A DNA stretch of 64,000 bases from Stenotrophomonas rhizophila. Lineage in GTDB: Bacteria > Pseudomonadota > Gammaproteobacteria > Xanthomonadales > Xanthomonadaceae. Position numbers and translations under genes: made by a program. Positions within the stretch are counted from its first letter, which is position 1. The number at the start of each line of letters is the position of its first letter. Where the stretch lies: assembly GCF_003751305.1 (NCBI RefSeq), contig NZ_RJKV01000001.1, positions 1,097,586 through 1,161,585 of the forward strand. The letters are read 5' to 3'. The notes beneath the pieces were generated by a model. The model had not been told where the DNA came from. It ran no database searches and saw only the letters and a program-made list of their open reading frames with translations. Positions 19,687 through 30,714 of the stretch are shown piece by piece.

Positions 19687-22152
19687 ATGAGCGCGCGGCG
19701 TTCATCCAGTGGCGTCGCACGCTACACGCTGCCACTGCTGCTCCTCAGCATCGTCATCGCCGCTTGGTCCGCCTGGAGCGCGCAGAAAACCCCGCCGCCA
19801 CAGCCCGCCAGCATCGCCACCGCTGAGTTCTCGGCCGTACGCGCGATGCAGCACCTGAGCTGGATCGCAACCGAGCCACATCCCACCGGCTCAGCGGCTG
19901 CGGCAAGGGTTCGCGACCAACTGGTAAACCACCTGCAGCAGGCCGGGCTCCAGGTATCCGTGCAGCGTGGCCAGGCGGCTGCCGAGTACGGCAAGGGCGA
20001 CGGTCGCGGTGTGCGGGCGGCCAATGTCGGGAACGTGGTCGCGGTACTGCCGGGCCGCGATCGCAGCCTGCCGGCGGTGCTGTTGATGGCGCACTACGAT
20101 ACCGTTCCCCATTCACCCGGCGCAGCCGACGATGGCCTCGGCGTGGCGGTGATGCTGGAGATCTCGCGTGCGCTGCAGAACGATCTGCGGCAGCGTGACG
20201 TGGTCTTCCTGTTCACCGATGCGGAGGAGGCCGGCCTGCTCGGCGCGCGTGCGTTCTTCGCCTCGCATCCGCTGTCGTCGCGTATCGGCACAGTCATCAA
20301 TCTGGAAGCCCGCGGCAGCAGCGGCCGTGCGGTGCTGTTTGAAACCGGGCCGGGCAACGCGGCGCTGCTCAGCACGTTCGCCAAACTCGCGCAGCAGCCG
20401 CTGGGCAACTCGCTGACCGGTTTCGTCTACCGCTACATGCCCAACGGCACCGACTTCACGGTGCCGGCGCAGAAAGGTATTCCCGGCCTCAATTTCGCGA
20501 TCATCGGCAGCCAGATCGACTATCACGCCGCGACCGCGAGCGTGGCGAATCTCGACCCGGGCAGCGTGCAGCACATGGGCGCGCAGGTGCTGCCGCTGGT
20601 GCGCCAGTTGGCCAGCTCGGCCACCCTGCCGACTGCTACCCACGATGCAATCTACAGCGATCTTCCCGGCGGCTGGATGATCAGTGTGCCGACGTGGTCA
20701 GGCTGGTGCGTGCTGGCGTTCGGGTTGCTGGTCATTGTCGTGGTCGCACGCCGTGCCACGTTCAACCATGGCGGATGGCGCGGCGTGGTCAGTGGCGTGG
20801 CGGGGTGGCCGCTGGCGCTGTTGTCCGTTGCGCTGGCCGTACGTGTGTCGTACCGGTTGCTGGGCGGCGGCGATGCCACGCTGGTGAACAACCGGGATCT
20901 GCTGGCGGCATTCTCCATGCTGGCGTCAGGCGAGGGGCTGTTGGCAATCGGCGTGGTGCTGGCGTTGGGCGCACTGCTGGCCTGCAAGGCGGCACGCAAA
21001 CCGGCTGCCGCGCTGGCGCTGGTGGCCGGTGCGTGCGCTTCGCTGCGGGGTGGGTTCGATGTGATCGGGCTGGTGCTGGGCGTGCTGGTGGCGCTGCTGG
21101 CCTGGACCAGCGCGGGGACCGCTGCGCGCGGTGAAAGCGTGCGATTGGGGGCCTTGCTGGTGGCCTGGATCATCGGCGCGGTCGTGCAGGTGCTCGCGCC
21201 GGAGCTGGCGCCGTTGCTGCTGTGGCCGCTGTTGGCGGTGGCCGCGGTGGTCTGGCTGCTGCCGGCGCACGCGCCCCCGACCGCGGTGCGTGTCATCGCC
21301 GCGGCGGTGATCACCGCATTCGCGTTGGCCCATGTCTTCCACTTCGCGCTGCAGCTGTTCGAGGCCATCGGCTTCGGAACGCCGGAAGTGTTGGCATTGC
21401 CGTTCGCGTCGCTGGCCGCACTGCTGCTGCCGTGGGTACGTGTGGCCGAGGGTGGGCGCTGGCTTGCGATTGCTGCGTTGGTCACGGTGCTGCCGGCTGC
21501 AGGGGTATTGGCTGCCGCGTCGTTCACCCAGGCGGACCGCACGCGCTACCCCGAGCTGTCCCAGGTGCTGTTCGTTGCGGATCCAGACAACCAGCACTAC
21601 TACCGCGTCAGTTCACTGCCGCAGCTGTCTGACTGGAGCCGGCAGGCCTTGGGCGGCGTGCAGGCTGAGCCCACTCGCATTCCAATACCCGCGATGGATT
21701 TGACAGCGGTCTGGGCAACGAAGGCCGACGCCATTGCGGTGCCAGAGCCGGTGCGTTTCGAGCGTTCCTACGATGCCGATACCGGCCAGTCGATACTGCG
21801 CGTGCTGGCACCGGCAGGCACACGCGAACTCCGCGTACGGCTCAAGAGCGAGGCCGTCGTACGCAATGTGCAGCTGCAGGGCGAGGACGCGCCCCTGCTG
21901 GACGAGGCGGACCGCTGGTCGCGGTTGCGTTGGCAGGCGCCGGGCCCGGACGGGATCGAGCTGCGCTGGCCGTCAGACAGTGGCCCGGTCGAGGTGCAGG
22001 CCGCAGCCGGGATCGATGGCTGGCCCAAGGATGCGGCACCATTGCCTGCGCGGTCTGCGCACATCGTGCCGTGGTCGACCTCGGACATGACTTGGATTCT
22101 TGGCGCGACGCGCGTAAGCCAGGAGGGCGGAGCGCCCCAGGACGGGCGGTAA
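19687..22152 (+). CDS. M28-family zinc aminopeptidase with C-terminal membrane domain
   Basis: The product has 821 residues. One N-terminal membrane anchor (~14-32) is followed by an M28 peptidase domain (50-310) with co-catalytic metal ligands visible as H136 and D138 (AHYDTV), D149 (ADDG), E180/E181 (DAEEAG), E207 (NLEARG) and H280 (DYHAA). From residue ~340 to 620 there are about eight to nine membrane helices, then a soluble C-terminal domain. The layout is like ERMP1/Fxna-type peptidases, with the catalytic domain in the periplasm. It is monocistronic; a possible TTGACA -35 lies near 19570. Confidence 0.9.
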   Translation: MSARRSSSGVARYTLPLLLLSIVIAAWSAWSAQKTPPPQPASIATAEFSAVRAMQHLSWIATEPHPTGSAAAARVRDQLVNHLQQAGLQVSVQRGQAAAEYGKGDGRGVRAANVGNVVAVLPGRDRSLPAVLLMAHYDTVPHSPGAADDGLGVAVMLEISRALQNDLRQRDVVFLFTDAEEAGLLGARAFFASHPLSSRIGTVINLEARGSSGRAVLFETGPGNAALLSTFAKLAQQPLGNSLTGFVYRYMPNGTDFTVPAQKGIPGLNFAIIGSQIDYHAATASVANLDPGSVQHMGAQVLPLVRQLASSATLPTATHDAIYSDLPGGWMISVPTWSGWCVLAFGLLVIVVVARRATFNHGGWRGVVSGVAGWPLALLSVALAVRVSYRLLGGGDATLVNNRDLLAAFSMLASGEGLLAIGVVLALGALLACKAARKPAAALALVAGACASLRGGFDVIGLVLGVLVALLAWTSAGTAARGESVRLGALLVAWIIGAVVQVLAPELAPLLLWPLLAVAAVVWLLPAHAPPTAVRVIAAAVITAFALAHVFHFALQLFEAIGFGTPEVLALPFASLAALLLPWVRVAEGGRWLAIAALVTVLPAAGVLAAASFTQADRTRYPELSQVLFVADPDNQHYYRVSSLPQLSDWSRQALGGVQAEPTRIPIPAMDLTAVWATKADAIAVPEPVRFERSYDADTGQSILRVLAPAGTRELRVRLKSEAVVRNVQLQGEDAPLLDEADRWSRLRWQAPGPDGIELRWPSDSGPVEVQAAAGIDGWPKDAAPLPARSAHIVPWSTSDMTWILGATRVSQEGGAPQDGR

Positions 22153-22261
22153 CAGCGACGGCAGCCTGGCCAGCAACACGCCCGACGGGAAGGAGGGCCG
22201 GTGGCCGATCCGCCACAGCCAACGGCCACGGCCGCTCATTGCGGCGTACCGCAAGCAACAC

Positions 22262-22295
22262 AAAGAAACGGCCCGCAGTGCGGGCCGTTTCTTTT
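22262..22295. terminator. Bidirectional terminator between M28 peptidase and lpd
   Basis: Long stem AAAGAAACGGCCCGC / GCGGGCCGTTTCTTT with T runs on both strands, serving the peptidase gene (+) and the bkd operon (-). Confidence 0.92.
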
Positions 22296-22347
22296 ACTGA
22301 CTGGACATCCAGCGCTGCCGATTCCTCAGCAGCGCCGTGCAGATGCC

Positions 22348-23754
22348 TTAGATATGCAACGCATGCCCCAGCGCACGCAGCGCCGCTTCCTGCACCGCCT
22401 CGCCCAACGTCGGGTGCGGGTGGATCGTCCCGGCGATATCTTCCAGCGTGGCGCCCATCTCGATGGACTGCACGAAGGCGATCGACAGCTCCGACACCTG
22501 CACGCCCACGGCCTGCCAGCCGAGGATGCGGTGGTCGCTGCTGCGCGCGACAACGCGCACGAAGCCATCGGTGGATTCCAGCGACATCGCACGGCCGTTG
22601 GCCGCGAACGGGAACAGCGCGGCCTTGGTCTCGATGCCCTGTGCCTTGGCTTCGTCCGGCGACAGCCCGACCACCACGATTTCCGGATCGGTGAAGCACA
22701 CCGCCGGAATCGCGGCCGGCACGAAGTGGCGCTTCTTGCCGCTGACGATCTCGGCCACCAGTTCGCCCTGTGCCATCGCGCGGTGCGCGAGCATCGGCTC
22801 ACCGGCGACATCACCGATCGCCCACACGTTGCGCATCGAGGTCTTGCACTGGTCGTCGATCTTGATCGCCTTGCCGGTCAGATCCAGCTGCAGCGATTCG
22901 AGATTGAAGCCGTCGGTCTTCGGGCGACGACCCACCGCGACCAGGATCTGGTCGGCGTCCAGTGCGATTTCGTTACCGTCCTTGTCACGCACGCGCAGCT
23001 GGCCGTTGTCGGCCAGGCCGAGCACGCTGTGGCCGGTCAGCAGCTTCACGCCGGACTTCTCCAGGTGCGTGGCGACCGGCTTGGTCAGCTCGGCGTCGTA
23101 GGCCGGCAGGATGCGTTCCTGGGCCTCGACTACCGTGACTTCGCAGCCGAGCTTGCGATAGACCGTGCCCAGTTCCAGGCCGATGTAGCCGCCACCGACG
23201 ACGATCAGCTGCTTGGGCAGCGAGGTCGGCGAGAGGGCTTCGGTCGAGGAAATGACCTTGCCGCCGAACGGCAGGAACGGCAGTTCCACCGGCACCGAGC
23301 CGGTGGCCAGCAGCAGGTGCTCGCAGGTGATGCGCAGCGTGCCGCCGTCTTCCGCCGCGCCGGCGATCTCGACGGTCTTGCCGTCGACGATCGTGGCCCA
23401 GCCCTTGATCAGCTGCGCGCCGTTCTTCTTCAGCAGTGCGCTGACGCCACCGGTGAGCTTCTTGACGATGCCGGCCTTCCACGCGACGGTCTTGGCCAGG
23501 TCCAGCGAGGGGGCCTGCACGCTGATGCCCAGCGGCGAGGTGCCTGCCGCATAGGCGGTGACCTTGGCGAATTCCTCGGCGGCATGGATCAGCGCCTTGG
23601 ACGGAATGCAGCCGATGTTGAGGCAGGTGCCACCCGGATTGACGCCCTCGACCACGATGGTCTTGACGCCGAGCTGGCCGGCGCGGATGCCGGCGATGTA
23701 ACCGCCCGGACCGCCGCCGATGATCAGCAACTGGGTTTGAAGGGTATTGGACAT
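22348..23754 (-). CDS. lpdV: Dihydrolipoyl dehydrogenase (E3) of the branched-chain complex
   Basis: The product has 468 residues and reoxidises dihydrolipoamide with NAD. Visible are the FAD GGGPGG motif near the N-terminus, the redox disulfide [13 protein letters not shown], the [11 protein letters not shown] motif, and the C-terminal HPHPTLGE stretch with the catalytic His-Glu pair. It is the last gene of the bkd operon, three bases after E2. The symbol follows from the operon context; a separate lpd for pyruvate dehydrogenase would be expected elsewhere. Confidence 0.95.
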   Translation of the reverse strand: MSNTLQTQLLIIGGGPGGYIAGIRAGQLGVKTIVVEGVNPGGTCLNIGCIPSKALIHAAEEFAKVTAYAAGTSPLGISVQAPSLDLAKTVAWKAGIVKKLTGGVSALLKKNGAQLIKGWATIVDGKTVEIAGAAEDGGTLRITCEHLLLATGSVPVELPFLPFGGKVISSTEALSPTSLPKQLIVVGGGYIGLELGTVYRKLGCEVTVVEAQERILPAYDAELTKPVATHLEKSGVKLLTGHSVLGLADNGQLRVRDKDGNEIALDADQILVAVGRRPKTDGFNLESLQLDLTGKAIKIDDQCKTSMRNVWAIGDVAGEPMLAHRAMAQGELVAEIVSGKKRHFVPAAIPAVCFTDPEIVVVGLSPDEAKAQGIETKAALFPFAANGRAMSLESTDGFVRVVARSSDHRILGWQAVGVQVSELSIAFVQSIEMGATLEDIAGTIHPHPTLGEAVQEAALRALGHALHI

Positions 23755-23757
23755 CGC

Positions 23758-25116
23758 TTACTCCACGAACAGCAGGGCCGGGGTTTCCAGGCGCGTACGG
23801 ATCGCCTGCACGAACTCGGCCGCATCCATGCCATCGACGATGCGATGGTCGAACGAGGACGACAGATTCATCAGCTTGCGGGCAACGACCTGGCCCTCGC
23901 GGAACATCGGGCGTTCGATGATGCGGTTCACACCGACGATCGCGACTTCCGGATGGTTGATGATCGGGGTCGACACCACACCGCCAACGGCACCGAGGCT
24001 GCTGATGGTGATGGTCGAGCCGGACAGCTCCTCACGGGTCGCCTTGCCCACGCGCACGGCGTTGGCCAGGCGCGCGATCTCGGTGGCGGTCTGCCACAGG
24101 TCCAGCGACTCGGCATGCGCGACCACCGGGACCGACAGGCCGACCTCGCTCTGGGTTGCGATGCCCAGCTGCACACCCTCGTAGCGGGTCACGATGTTGG
24201 CCTGGTCGTCGAAGCGGGCGTTCATCTGCGGGAAGTCGCGTGCGGCCAGCACCACCGCGCGTGCCAGCAGCGGCAGCAGGGTCAGCTTGCCGCGCTCCTT
24301 GGCCCAGCGCTCGTTGAGCTTGGCGCGCAGGGCCTCCACTTCCGTGACGTCGATTTCTTCCACATAGGTGATGTGCGGAATGGTCGTCCAGGACTGCTGC
24401 ATCTTCTGCGCGATCTTGCGGCGCAGGCCGATGATCGGCACCTGCTGCTCGCCGGTACGGCGCGCGTAGCTGCTGCCGCCGGCACTGCCACCGACCGGCT
24501 GCGCCTTGCCACCGGCGGCGGCGTAGGCATCCAGATCGGCCTGCAGGATGCGACCGCCCGGGCCGGTGGCCGGCACGTAGCGCAGCTCGACACCCAGATC
24601 CCAGGCGCGGCGGCGCACGGCAGGTGAGGCCAGCGGGGCTTCACCGGCGGTGAGCACGCCGTTGGTGACCGCGCCACGCGCGTCCTGCTTGGCGGCACAG
24701 GCGGGTGCGGATGCAGCGGCGGCCTTGGCCGGCGTCGCAGCCGGTGCAGCCTCGGCGGCTGCCGCAGGTGCAGCTGCCGCAGGCGCAGCAGCAGGCGCAG
24801 CAGCCTTGGGCGCAGCCACCGGTTCGGCCGGCGCGGCAGCGGCCGGTGCACTGGCGGCGCTGGCATTGCCGGCGCCGTCCACTTCCAGGCGGATCAGCTC
24901 GCTGCCGACGGCCATCATCTGGCCGGGCGTGCCGCCCAGCGAGACCACGGTGCCTGACACAGGGGAGGGGATCTCGACCATGGCCTTGTCGGTCATGACC
25001 TCGGCCACGACCTGGTCTTCGGCGACCGGGCCACCGACCTCGACCTTCCAGGTGATCAGTTCGACTTCGGCGATACCTTCACCGATGTCCGGCATCTTGA
25101 TGACGTGATGTCCCAT
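23758..25116 (-). CDS. bkdB: Branched-chain 2-oxo acid dehydrogenase E2 (lipoamide acyltransferase)
   Basis: The product has 452 residues. An N-terminal lipoyl domain shows the lipoylation motif MTDKAMVEIPSP (Lys44). A long Ala/Pro-rich flexible linker (about 83-145) follows, then a peripheral-subunit-binding domain (ASPAVRRRAWDLGVEL) and a catalytic domain ending in the active-site SFDHRIVDGMD. Four downstream residues (TRLETPALLFVE) close the chain. The core of the complex transfers branched acyl groups from E1 to CoA. It lies three bases after E1 beta and three before E3. Confidence 0.95.
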   Translation of the reverse strand: MGHHVIKMPDIGEGIAEVELITWKVEVGGPVAEDQVVAEVMTDKAMVEIPSPVSGTVVSLGGTPGQMMAVGSELIRLEVDGAGNASAASAPAAAAPAEPVAAPKAAAPAAAPAAAAPAAAAEAAPAATPAKAAAASAPACAAKQDARGAVTNGVLTAGEAPLASPAVRRRAWDLGVELRYVPATGPGGRILQADLDAYAAAGGKAQPVGGSAGGSSYARRTGEQQVPIIGLRRKIAQKMQQSWTTIPHITYVEEIDVTEVEALRAKLNERWAKERGKLTLLPLLARAVVLAARDFPQMNARFDDQANIVTRYEGVQLGIATQSEVGLSVPVVAHAESLDLWQTATEIARLANAVRVGKATREELSGSTITISSLGAVGGVVSTPIINHPEVAIVGVNRIIERPMFREGQVVARKLMNLSSSFDHRIVDGMDAAEFVQAIRTRLETPALLFVE

Positions 25117-25119
25117 GGT

Positions 25120-26163
25120 TCAGTCCTCCAGCACGCGCTGCATTGCATCGATGACCCGGGACGGACCCGGGAAGTAGTCCCATTCCTGCGCGTGCGGATA
25201 CGGGGTGTCCCAGCCGGTAACGCGTTCCACCGGTGCCTGCAGGTGGTAGAAGCAATGCTCCTGCACCAGCGCGACCAGTTCGGCGCCGAAGCCGCAGGTG
25301 CGGGTGGCTTCGTGCAGCACGATGCAGCGGCCGGTCTTCTTGACCGAATTGACGATGGCCTCCAGGTCCAGCGGCCACAGGCTGCGCAGGTCGATCACTT
25401 CGGCATCGATCCCGGCATCTTCAGCGGCGGCCTTGGCCACCCACACGGTGGTGCCGTAGGTGATGATCGTCAGTGCCTTGCCTTCGCGGGCGATGGCGGC
25501 CTTGTCCAGGGGCACGTTGTAGTAGCCCTCCGGCACCAGGTTGTCCGGGTATTTGGACCACGCGGTGACCGGGCGGTCGTGGTGACCGTCGAACGGGCCG
25601 TTGTACAGGCGCTTGGGCTCCAGGAAGATCACCGGATCGTCGTTCTCGATCGAGGCGATGAGCAGGCCCTTGGCGTCGTACGGGTTGGACGGCATGACCG
25701 TGCGCAGGCCGGTGGCGTGGGCGAAGATCGCTTCCGGGCTCTGGCTGTGGGTCTGGCCGCCGTAGATGCCACCACCGCACGGGGTGCGGAACACCAGCGA
25801 AGAGGTGAAGCTGCCGCCGGAGCGATAGCGCATGCGCGCCGCTTCGGACACGATCTGGTCGTAGGCCGGGTAGATGTAATCGGCGAACTGGATCTCGGCG
25901 ACCGGGCGCAGGCCGTAAGCGGCCATGCCGATCGCCGCACCGGCGATGCCGTTCTCGGAAATCGGCGCATCGAACACGCGCTGCTTGCCGTACTTGGTCT
26001 GCAGGCCGTCGGTGCAGCGGAACACGCCGCCGAAGTAGCCCACGTCCTGGCCGAAGACCACCACGTTGTCGTCGCGTTCCAGCATCACGTCCATCGCCGA
26101 GCGCAGCGCCTGGATCATGGTCATCGGCGTACCGCCGGTGTTGTTCTGTTCAATCCCGCTCAT
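25120..26163 (-). CDS. bkdA2: Branched-chain 2-oxo acid dehydrogenase E1 beta
   Basis: The product has 347 residues. The transketolase-type pyrimidine-binding domain (MTMIQALRSAMDVMLERDDN, VFGQDVGYFGGVF) and C-terminal domain (ITYGTTVWVAKAA) are complete. With E1 alpha it decarboxylates the 2-oxo acids of valine, leucine and isoleucine. The ATG at 26163 lies four bases after the E1 alpha stop; MTMIQA at 26124 is the second candidate start. The C-terminal VTGWDTPYPHAQEWDYFPG fits branched-chain rather than pyruvate enzymes. Confidence 0.95.
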   Translation of the reverse strand: MSGIEQNNTGGTPMTMIQALRSAMDVMLERDDNVVVFGQDVGYFGGVFRCTDGLQTKYGKQRVFDAPISENGIAGAAIGMAAYGLRPVAEIQFADYIYPAYDQIVSEAARMRYRSGGSFTSSLVFRTPCGGGIYGGQTHSQSPEAIFAHATGLRTVMPSNPYDAKGLLIASIENDDPVIFLEPKRLYNGPFDGHHDRPVTAWSKYPDNLVPEGYYNVPLDKAAIAREGKALTIITYGTTVWVAKAAAEDAGIDAEVIDLRSLWPLDLEAIVNSVKKTGRCIVLHEATRTCGFGAELVALVQEHCFYHLQAPVERVTGWDTPYPHAQEWDYFPGPSRVIDAMQRVLED

Positions 26164-26167
26164 GTGT

Positions 26168-27442
<1,275 letters not shown>

Positions 27443-27680
27443 TCATGAAGCTACAGGCATACCGCCGGCGGGGGGCAACGGTAATGGCGATGTTGACGCG
27501 CCGATATCCGGGCTGGATCTCGTCGCGAAGCGGGTAAGGACCAGCGCTTGCAAGGCGGCTGGGGCCATGGCGCATTGCACCCGATGTGAAGTCTAGAGGC
27601 ACAGCGGCTTATCGTAAATTTGTTTAATTGCGTATGAGGTATTGTTTATTCAGATATCTTCGTTCCGTGGGAGCCCGTGC

Positions 27681-28592
27681 ATGCAAATCCCCGCCAACAT
27701 GACCCTGCGCCAGCTCCGTTACTTTGCCGAAGCGGCCGAATTGGGGCAGTTCTCGCAGGCCGCGCGCAAGCTGCACGTCTCCCAATCGGTCATCACCACC
27801 GCTGTCGCCCAGCTGGAAACCTCGCTGGGCCTGAAGCTGTTCGACCGCATGCCTCACGGGGTGGGGCTGACCGCCGAGGGGCACCGTTTCCACCAGCATG
27901 TGCGGCACATCCTGGACACGCTGCAGGACGCGCTCAGTGAGCCCATGTTCCTGGCCAACACCTTGCCGGGCCGGGTGCGGATCGGCGCGTCCTATACGGT
28001 GCTGGGCTACTTCCTGCCGAGCCTGCTGGCCCGCTTCAAGCGCTCCTACCCGCAGGTGGAAGTGGATCTGGTCGACATGGACCGCGCCGCGATCGAGCAG
28101 GGCGTCAGCAGCGGCGACCTCGACTTCGGCTTGTGCATCATTTCCAACATGGCCGAGCCCTACGTGCTGCGGCGCCAGGTGCTGATCCGCTCGCGCCGCC
28201 AGCTGTGGCTGGCCGAGTCGCATCCGCTGCTGCAGCTGCCGGTGATCAGCCCGGCCGACGTCGAGCCGTATCCGTACATCATGCTGATGGTCGACGAAGG
28301 GCAGGAGTCGGCGATGCGCTACTGGCGCTCGGTCGGGCGCGAACCGAACGTCGTGTTCAGGACCTCGTCGCTGGAGGCGCTGCGGGGCATGGTCGCCTAC
28401 GGGTTCGGGGTCAGCATCCTGTCGGACATGGTCTACCGCCCCTGGTCGCTGGAGGGGCGCCGGATCGACGTGCGCACCCTCACCGATGCGGTGCCGCCGA
28501 TGGAGGTCGGCCTGGTCTGGCGCCCGGACGAAGACCTGTCCGCGCCGGCACGCGCCCTGCATCAGTTCCTGGTCTTCGCCTGTGGCGGCTGA
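27681..28592 (+). CDS. LysR-family transcriptional regulator
   Basis: The product has 303 residues: HTH at ~7-65 (LRQLRYFAEAAELGQFSQAARKLHVSQSVITTAVAQLE) and a LysR substrate domain. ATG at 27681 has GGGAG eight bases upstream; an upstream TTG at 27642 is unlikely. It is divergent from bkdA1 and its 3' end overlaps the convergent YkvI-like gene by 31 bases. Which neighbour it controls is open; bkd operons are usually under an Lrp-type BkdR, so a role in bkd control would be unusual. Confidence 0.9.
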   Translation: MQIPANMTLRQLRYFAEAAELGQFSQAARKLHVSQSVITTAVAQLETSLGLKLFDRMPHGVGLTAEGHRFHQHVRHILDTLQDALSEPMFLANTLPGRVRIGASYTVLGYFLPSLLARFKRSYPQVEVDLVDMDRAAIEQGVSSGDLDFGLCIISNMAEPYVLRRQVLIRSRRQLWLAESHPLLQLPVISPADVEPYPYIMLMVDEGQESAMRYWRSVGREPNVVFRTSSLEALRGMVAYGFGVSILSDMVYRPWSLEGRRIDVRTLTDAVPPMEVGLVWRPDEDLSAPARALHQFLVFACGG

Positions 28593-29713
28593 GTGGCGAT
28601 GACCTCGAACGCCTGCCCGCGGCGTGACCAGATCTGCCACGCCGAGTACGCCAGCAGCGGCACCACGTAGGTGGCCAGGATGGCGTAGGCCAGCAGCCGG
28701 TAGCCCTTGGCGATAAGCGCCACCAGGCCGATGCCATCGGCCATGAACACGGCCATCAGCAGGATCGCCACGATGATCGCCACGCGGACCCCGCGCTTCG
28801 GTGCGGCACCGGTGCGTTCTGTCCAGTTGACGCTGATGCGGCCATCCACCGAGGCCATCAGCGTCACCCCGGTTTCCACCAGCGCCACCATGATCATCAA
28901 GCGGAACAGCCACTGGAACCACGGCAGGCCGAGCTGGCCGAGCATGAGGTCGGACGGGAGCGGGGCATCGGCGATGTCCGGCAGGAACGCGATCATGCAG
29001 ACGTAGAACACGATCGCCGGCAGGATCGCCAACGGGCCGGCCAGGGCGCCGGCGATGACCGCATCGCGACGGCACAGCAGGTGCCGCACGACCAGCAGGA
29101 TCGAGACCGCCGCGAACATGTTGTAGCCGGCGTAGGTCACGCCGTTGAGGACCCAGTCCGGGCCGAGTTCATGGGTGTTGGACAACTGCGCCATCGCGCC
29201 GCCGCCGAAGCGGTACAGGATCAGGCAGGCGGCAATCGCGTAGACCAGGTACATGAAGGCCGACATCAGCTTGAACATGCGCTCGACGGCATTGGTGCCG
29301 GCCTGCACCACGCCGGTGATGATCGCCACCAGCAGCAGGGTGCCGACGATCCGCGGCCAGCCGAACATGGTCGCGGCCAGTTCGCCGGCGGCCGCGCCGA
29401 ACACGGCCAGCACCACCACGATCAGCGCCAGGTAGGCCACTTCGAACGTCCACCAGCCACGGCCGAGCAGATGCCGGAAGAAGGTGCGGTAGTCGTTGGC
29501 ACGGATCGCCCGTGCCAACAGGAACGTCAGGATGCAGATCACGCTCCAGATCAGCATCGACAACACCATCGCCGCCAGGCCGCCCCAGGGGCCCGAGGGC
29601 AGGAAAAACTCCGCCAGCTCACGGCCGGTGGCGTATCCGCCGCCGATCACGGCGGACTTGAACGCCAGACCGGGCAACAGATACCGCTGGAACCGGCTGG
29701 CGGCGGCGGTCAC
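28562..29713 (-). CDS. YkvI-like membrane permease (APC superfamily)
   Basis: The product has 383 residues and ten or more hydrophobic helices. The N-terminal FKSAVIGGGYATGRELAEFF resembles the broken first helix of APC-type amino acid permeases. It is 26 bases after the beta-lactamase-like gene, so it is probably the third gene of the dgcN-like operon under the CCTGATCAGG operator. In that context it may import or export the free amino acid released from peptides, perhaps D-glutamate; that is inference. The family itself is poorly characterised. Confidence 0.82.
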   Translation of the reverse strand: MTAAASRFQRYLLPGLAFKSAVIGGGYATGRELAEFFLPSGPWGGLAAMVLSMLIWSVICILTFLLARAIRANDYRTFFRHLLGRGWWTFEVAYLALIVVVLAVFGAAAGELAATMFGWPRIVGTLLLVAIITGVVQAGTNAVERMFKLMSAFMYLVYAIAACLILYRFGGGAMAQLSNTHELGPDWVLNGVTYAGYNMFAAVSILLVVRHLLCRRDAVIAGALAGPLAILPAIVFYVCMIAFLPDIADAPLPSDLMLGQLGLPWFQWLFRLMIMVALVETGVTLMASVDGRISVNWTERTGAAPKRGVRVAIIVAILLMAVFMADGIGLVALIAKGYRLLAYAILATYVVPLLAYSAWQIWSRRGQAFEVIATQPPQAKTRN

Positions 29714-29739
29714 TTGCGGGCGGCCGTGGGCTGCAGCAG

Positions 29740-30714
29740 TTAGAAGTCGCGCACGGTGCGCGCGATCTCGGCGATCACCCGCTCACGTTCGCTGCGCGGG
29801 GCATTGCTGGCTTTGACGAACACGGAGATCGCGAACTGGCTGCCATCGGGCAGGGTGACCACGCCCACATCGTTGACGGTGCCGGCCACGGTGCCGCTCT
29901 TGTCGGCCACCTTGGTGCCCGGCGGCAGGCTGCCACGCAGGCGTGCACTGCAGGTGCGGCAGCGTTCCATGATCTGCACCAGCACCTCGGTGCTGGCCGG
30001 GCTCAGCGCCTTGCCGGTGAACAGTCGGGTCAGCAGGGTCGACATTGCGCGCGGCGTGGAGGTGTCGCGCGGATCCTTGTCGAAGGCTTCGTTGCCGGAT
30101 TTCGTGCGCTTGACCACCTCGGGGTCGAGGGTCAGTTCGGCGACGCGCTCCTTGGTCAGCGGTTCATCGCCGAGGCCGAAGATATCGCTCAGCAGTTGCC
30201 GAGTGTTGCGATCCAGGCGCTGGCCCTCGATGCCCTGCGCACGCAGCCAGGCGGTGACCGCGGCTGGTCCGCCGGCCTGCGCCACCAGCACGTCGGTGGC
30301 GGTGTTGTCGCTCTGGGTCAGCATGACCTCCAGCAGGTTGTGCACCGACAGGCTCACACCGTCGTGGATGAAGCGGTCCGCAATCACTTCCGAATCGACA
30401 TAGAACGCTTTCGGCACCGGCACCATCGTGGTCAGTGCCAGCTCGCCGGCATCCACCTTGCTCAGGATCACTGCCGCGACGGCGACCTTGAACGTGCTGG
30501 CCATCGGGAAGCCTTCGTCCGGATTCAGATGGACCTGCGCACCCTTGCCATCCAGGCGCCACGCCGAGACACCGACCTTGCCGTCGACCAGCGTGGCCAG
30601 CCGTGCGACTTCGGTTTCAACCGGACTGGCCTTGCTGGCGCTGAAGGCGGCCAGCGGGCTCAGGCCCAGCAGTGCCACGATGCACAGGCTCAAGGTACGG
30701 GATGTCATCTTCAT
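29740..30714 (-). CDS. Class-A beta-lactamase-like serine hydrolase with altered omega loop
   Basis: The product has 324 residues with a Sec signal peptide (cleavage near AAFSA). Motifs are S73-T-F-K76, S135-D-N137 and K272-S-G274. The region that should read LDR-x-E-x-E-L-N reads LDRNTRQLL, so the deacylating Glu166 and Asn170 are absent from their standard places, and about 33 extra residues precede DPRDTSTP. It may be a slow or non-beta-lactam-hydrolysing enzyme, for example a D-amino peptidase or sensor; a real beta-lactamase using another Glu of the insert cannot be excluded. It is not the L2 enzyme of Stenotrophomonas. The start overlaps the DUF1611 stop (ATGA). Confidence 0.85.
   Translation of the reverse strand: MKMTSRTLSLCIVALLGLSPLAAFSASKASPVETEVARLATLVDGKVGVSAWRLDGKGAQVHLNPDEGFPMASTFKVAVAAVILSKVDAGELALTTMVPVPKAFYVDSEVIADRFIHDGVSLSVHNLLEVMLTQSDNTATDVLVAQAGGPAAVTAWLRAQGIEGQRLDRNTRQLLSDIFGLGDEPLTKERVAELTLDPEVVKRTKSGNEAFDKDPRDTSTPRAMSTLLTRLFTGKALSPASTEVLVQIMERCRTCSARLRGSLPPGTKVADKSGTVAGTVNDVGVVTLPDGSQFAISVFVKASNAPRSERERVIAEIARTVRDF

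Noticed and set aside
22201-24627. An 808-residue open frame antisense to lpdV and bkdB
   Set aside because: Same shadow composition; the E3 and E2 genes on the other strand are complete and well conserved.
29740-30714. Calling this gene the chromosomal L2 beta-lactamase
   Set aside because: The signal peptide, omega loop and motif surroundings differ from L2, and no AmpR gene is adjacent.
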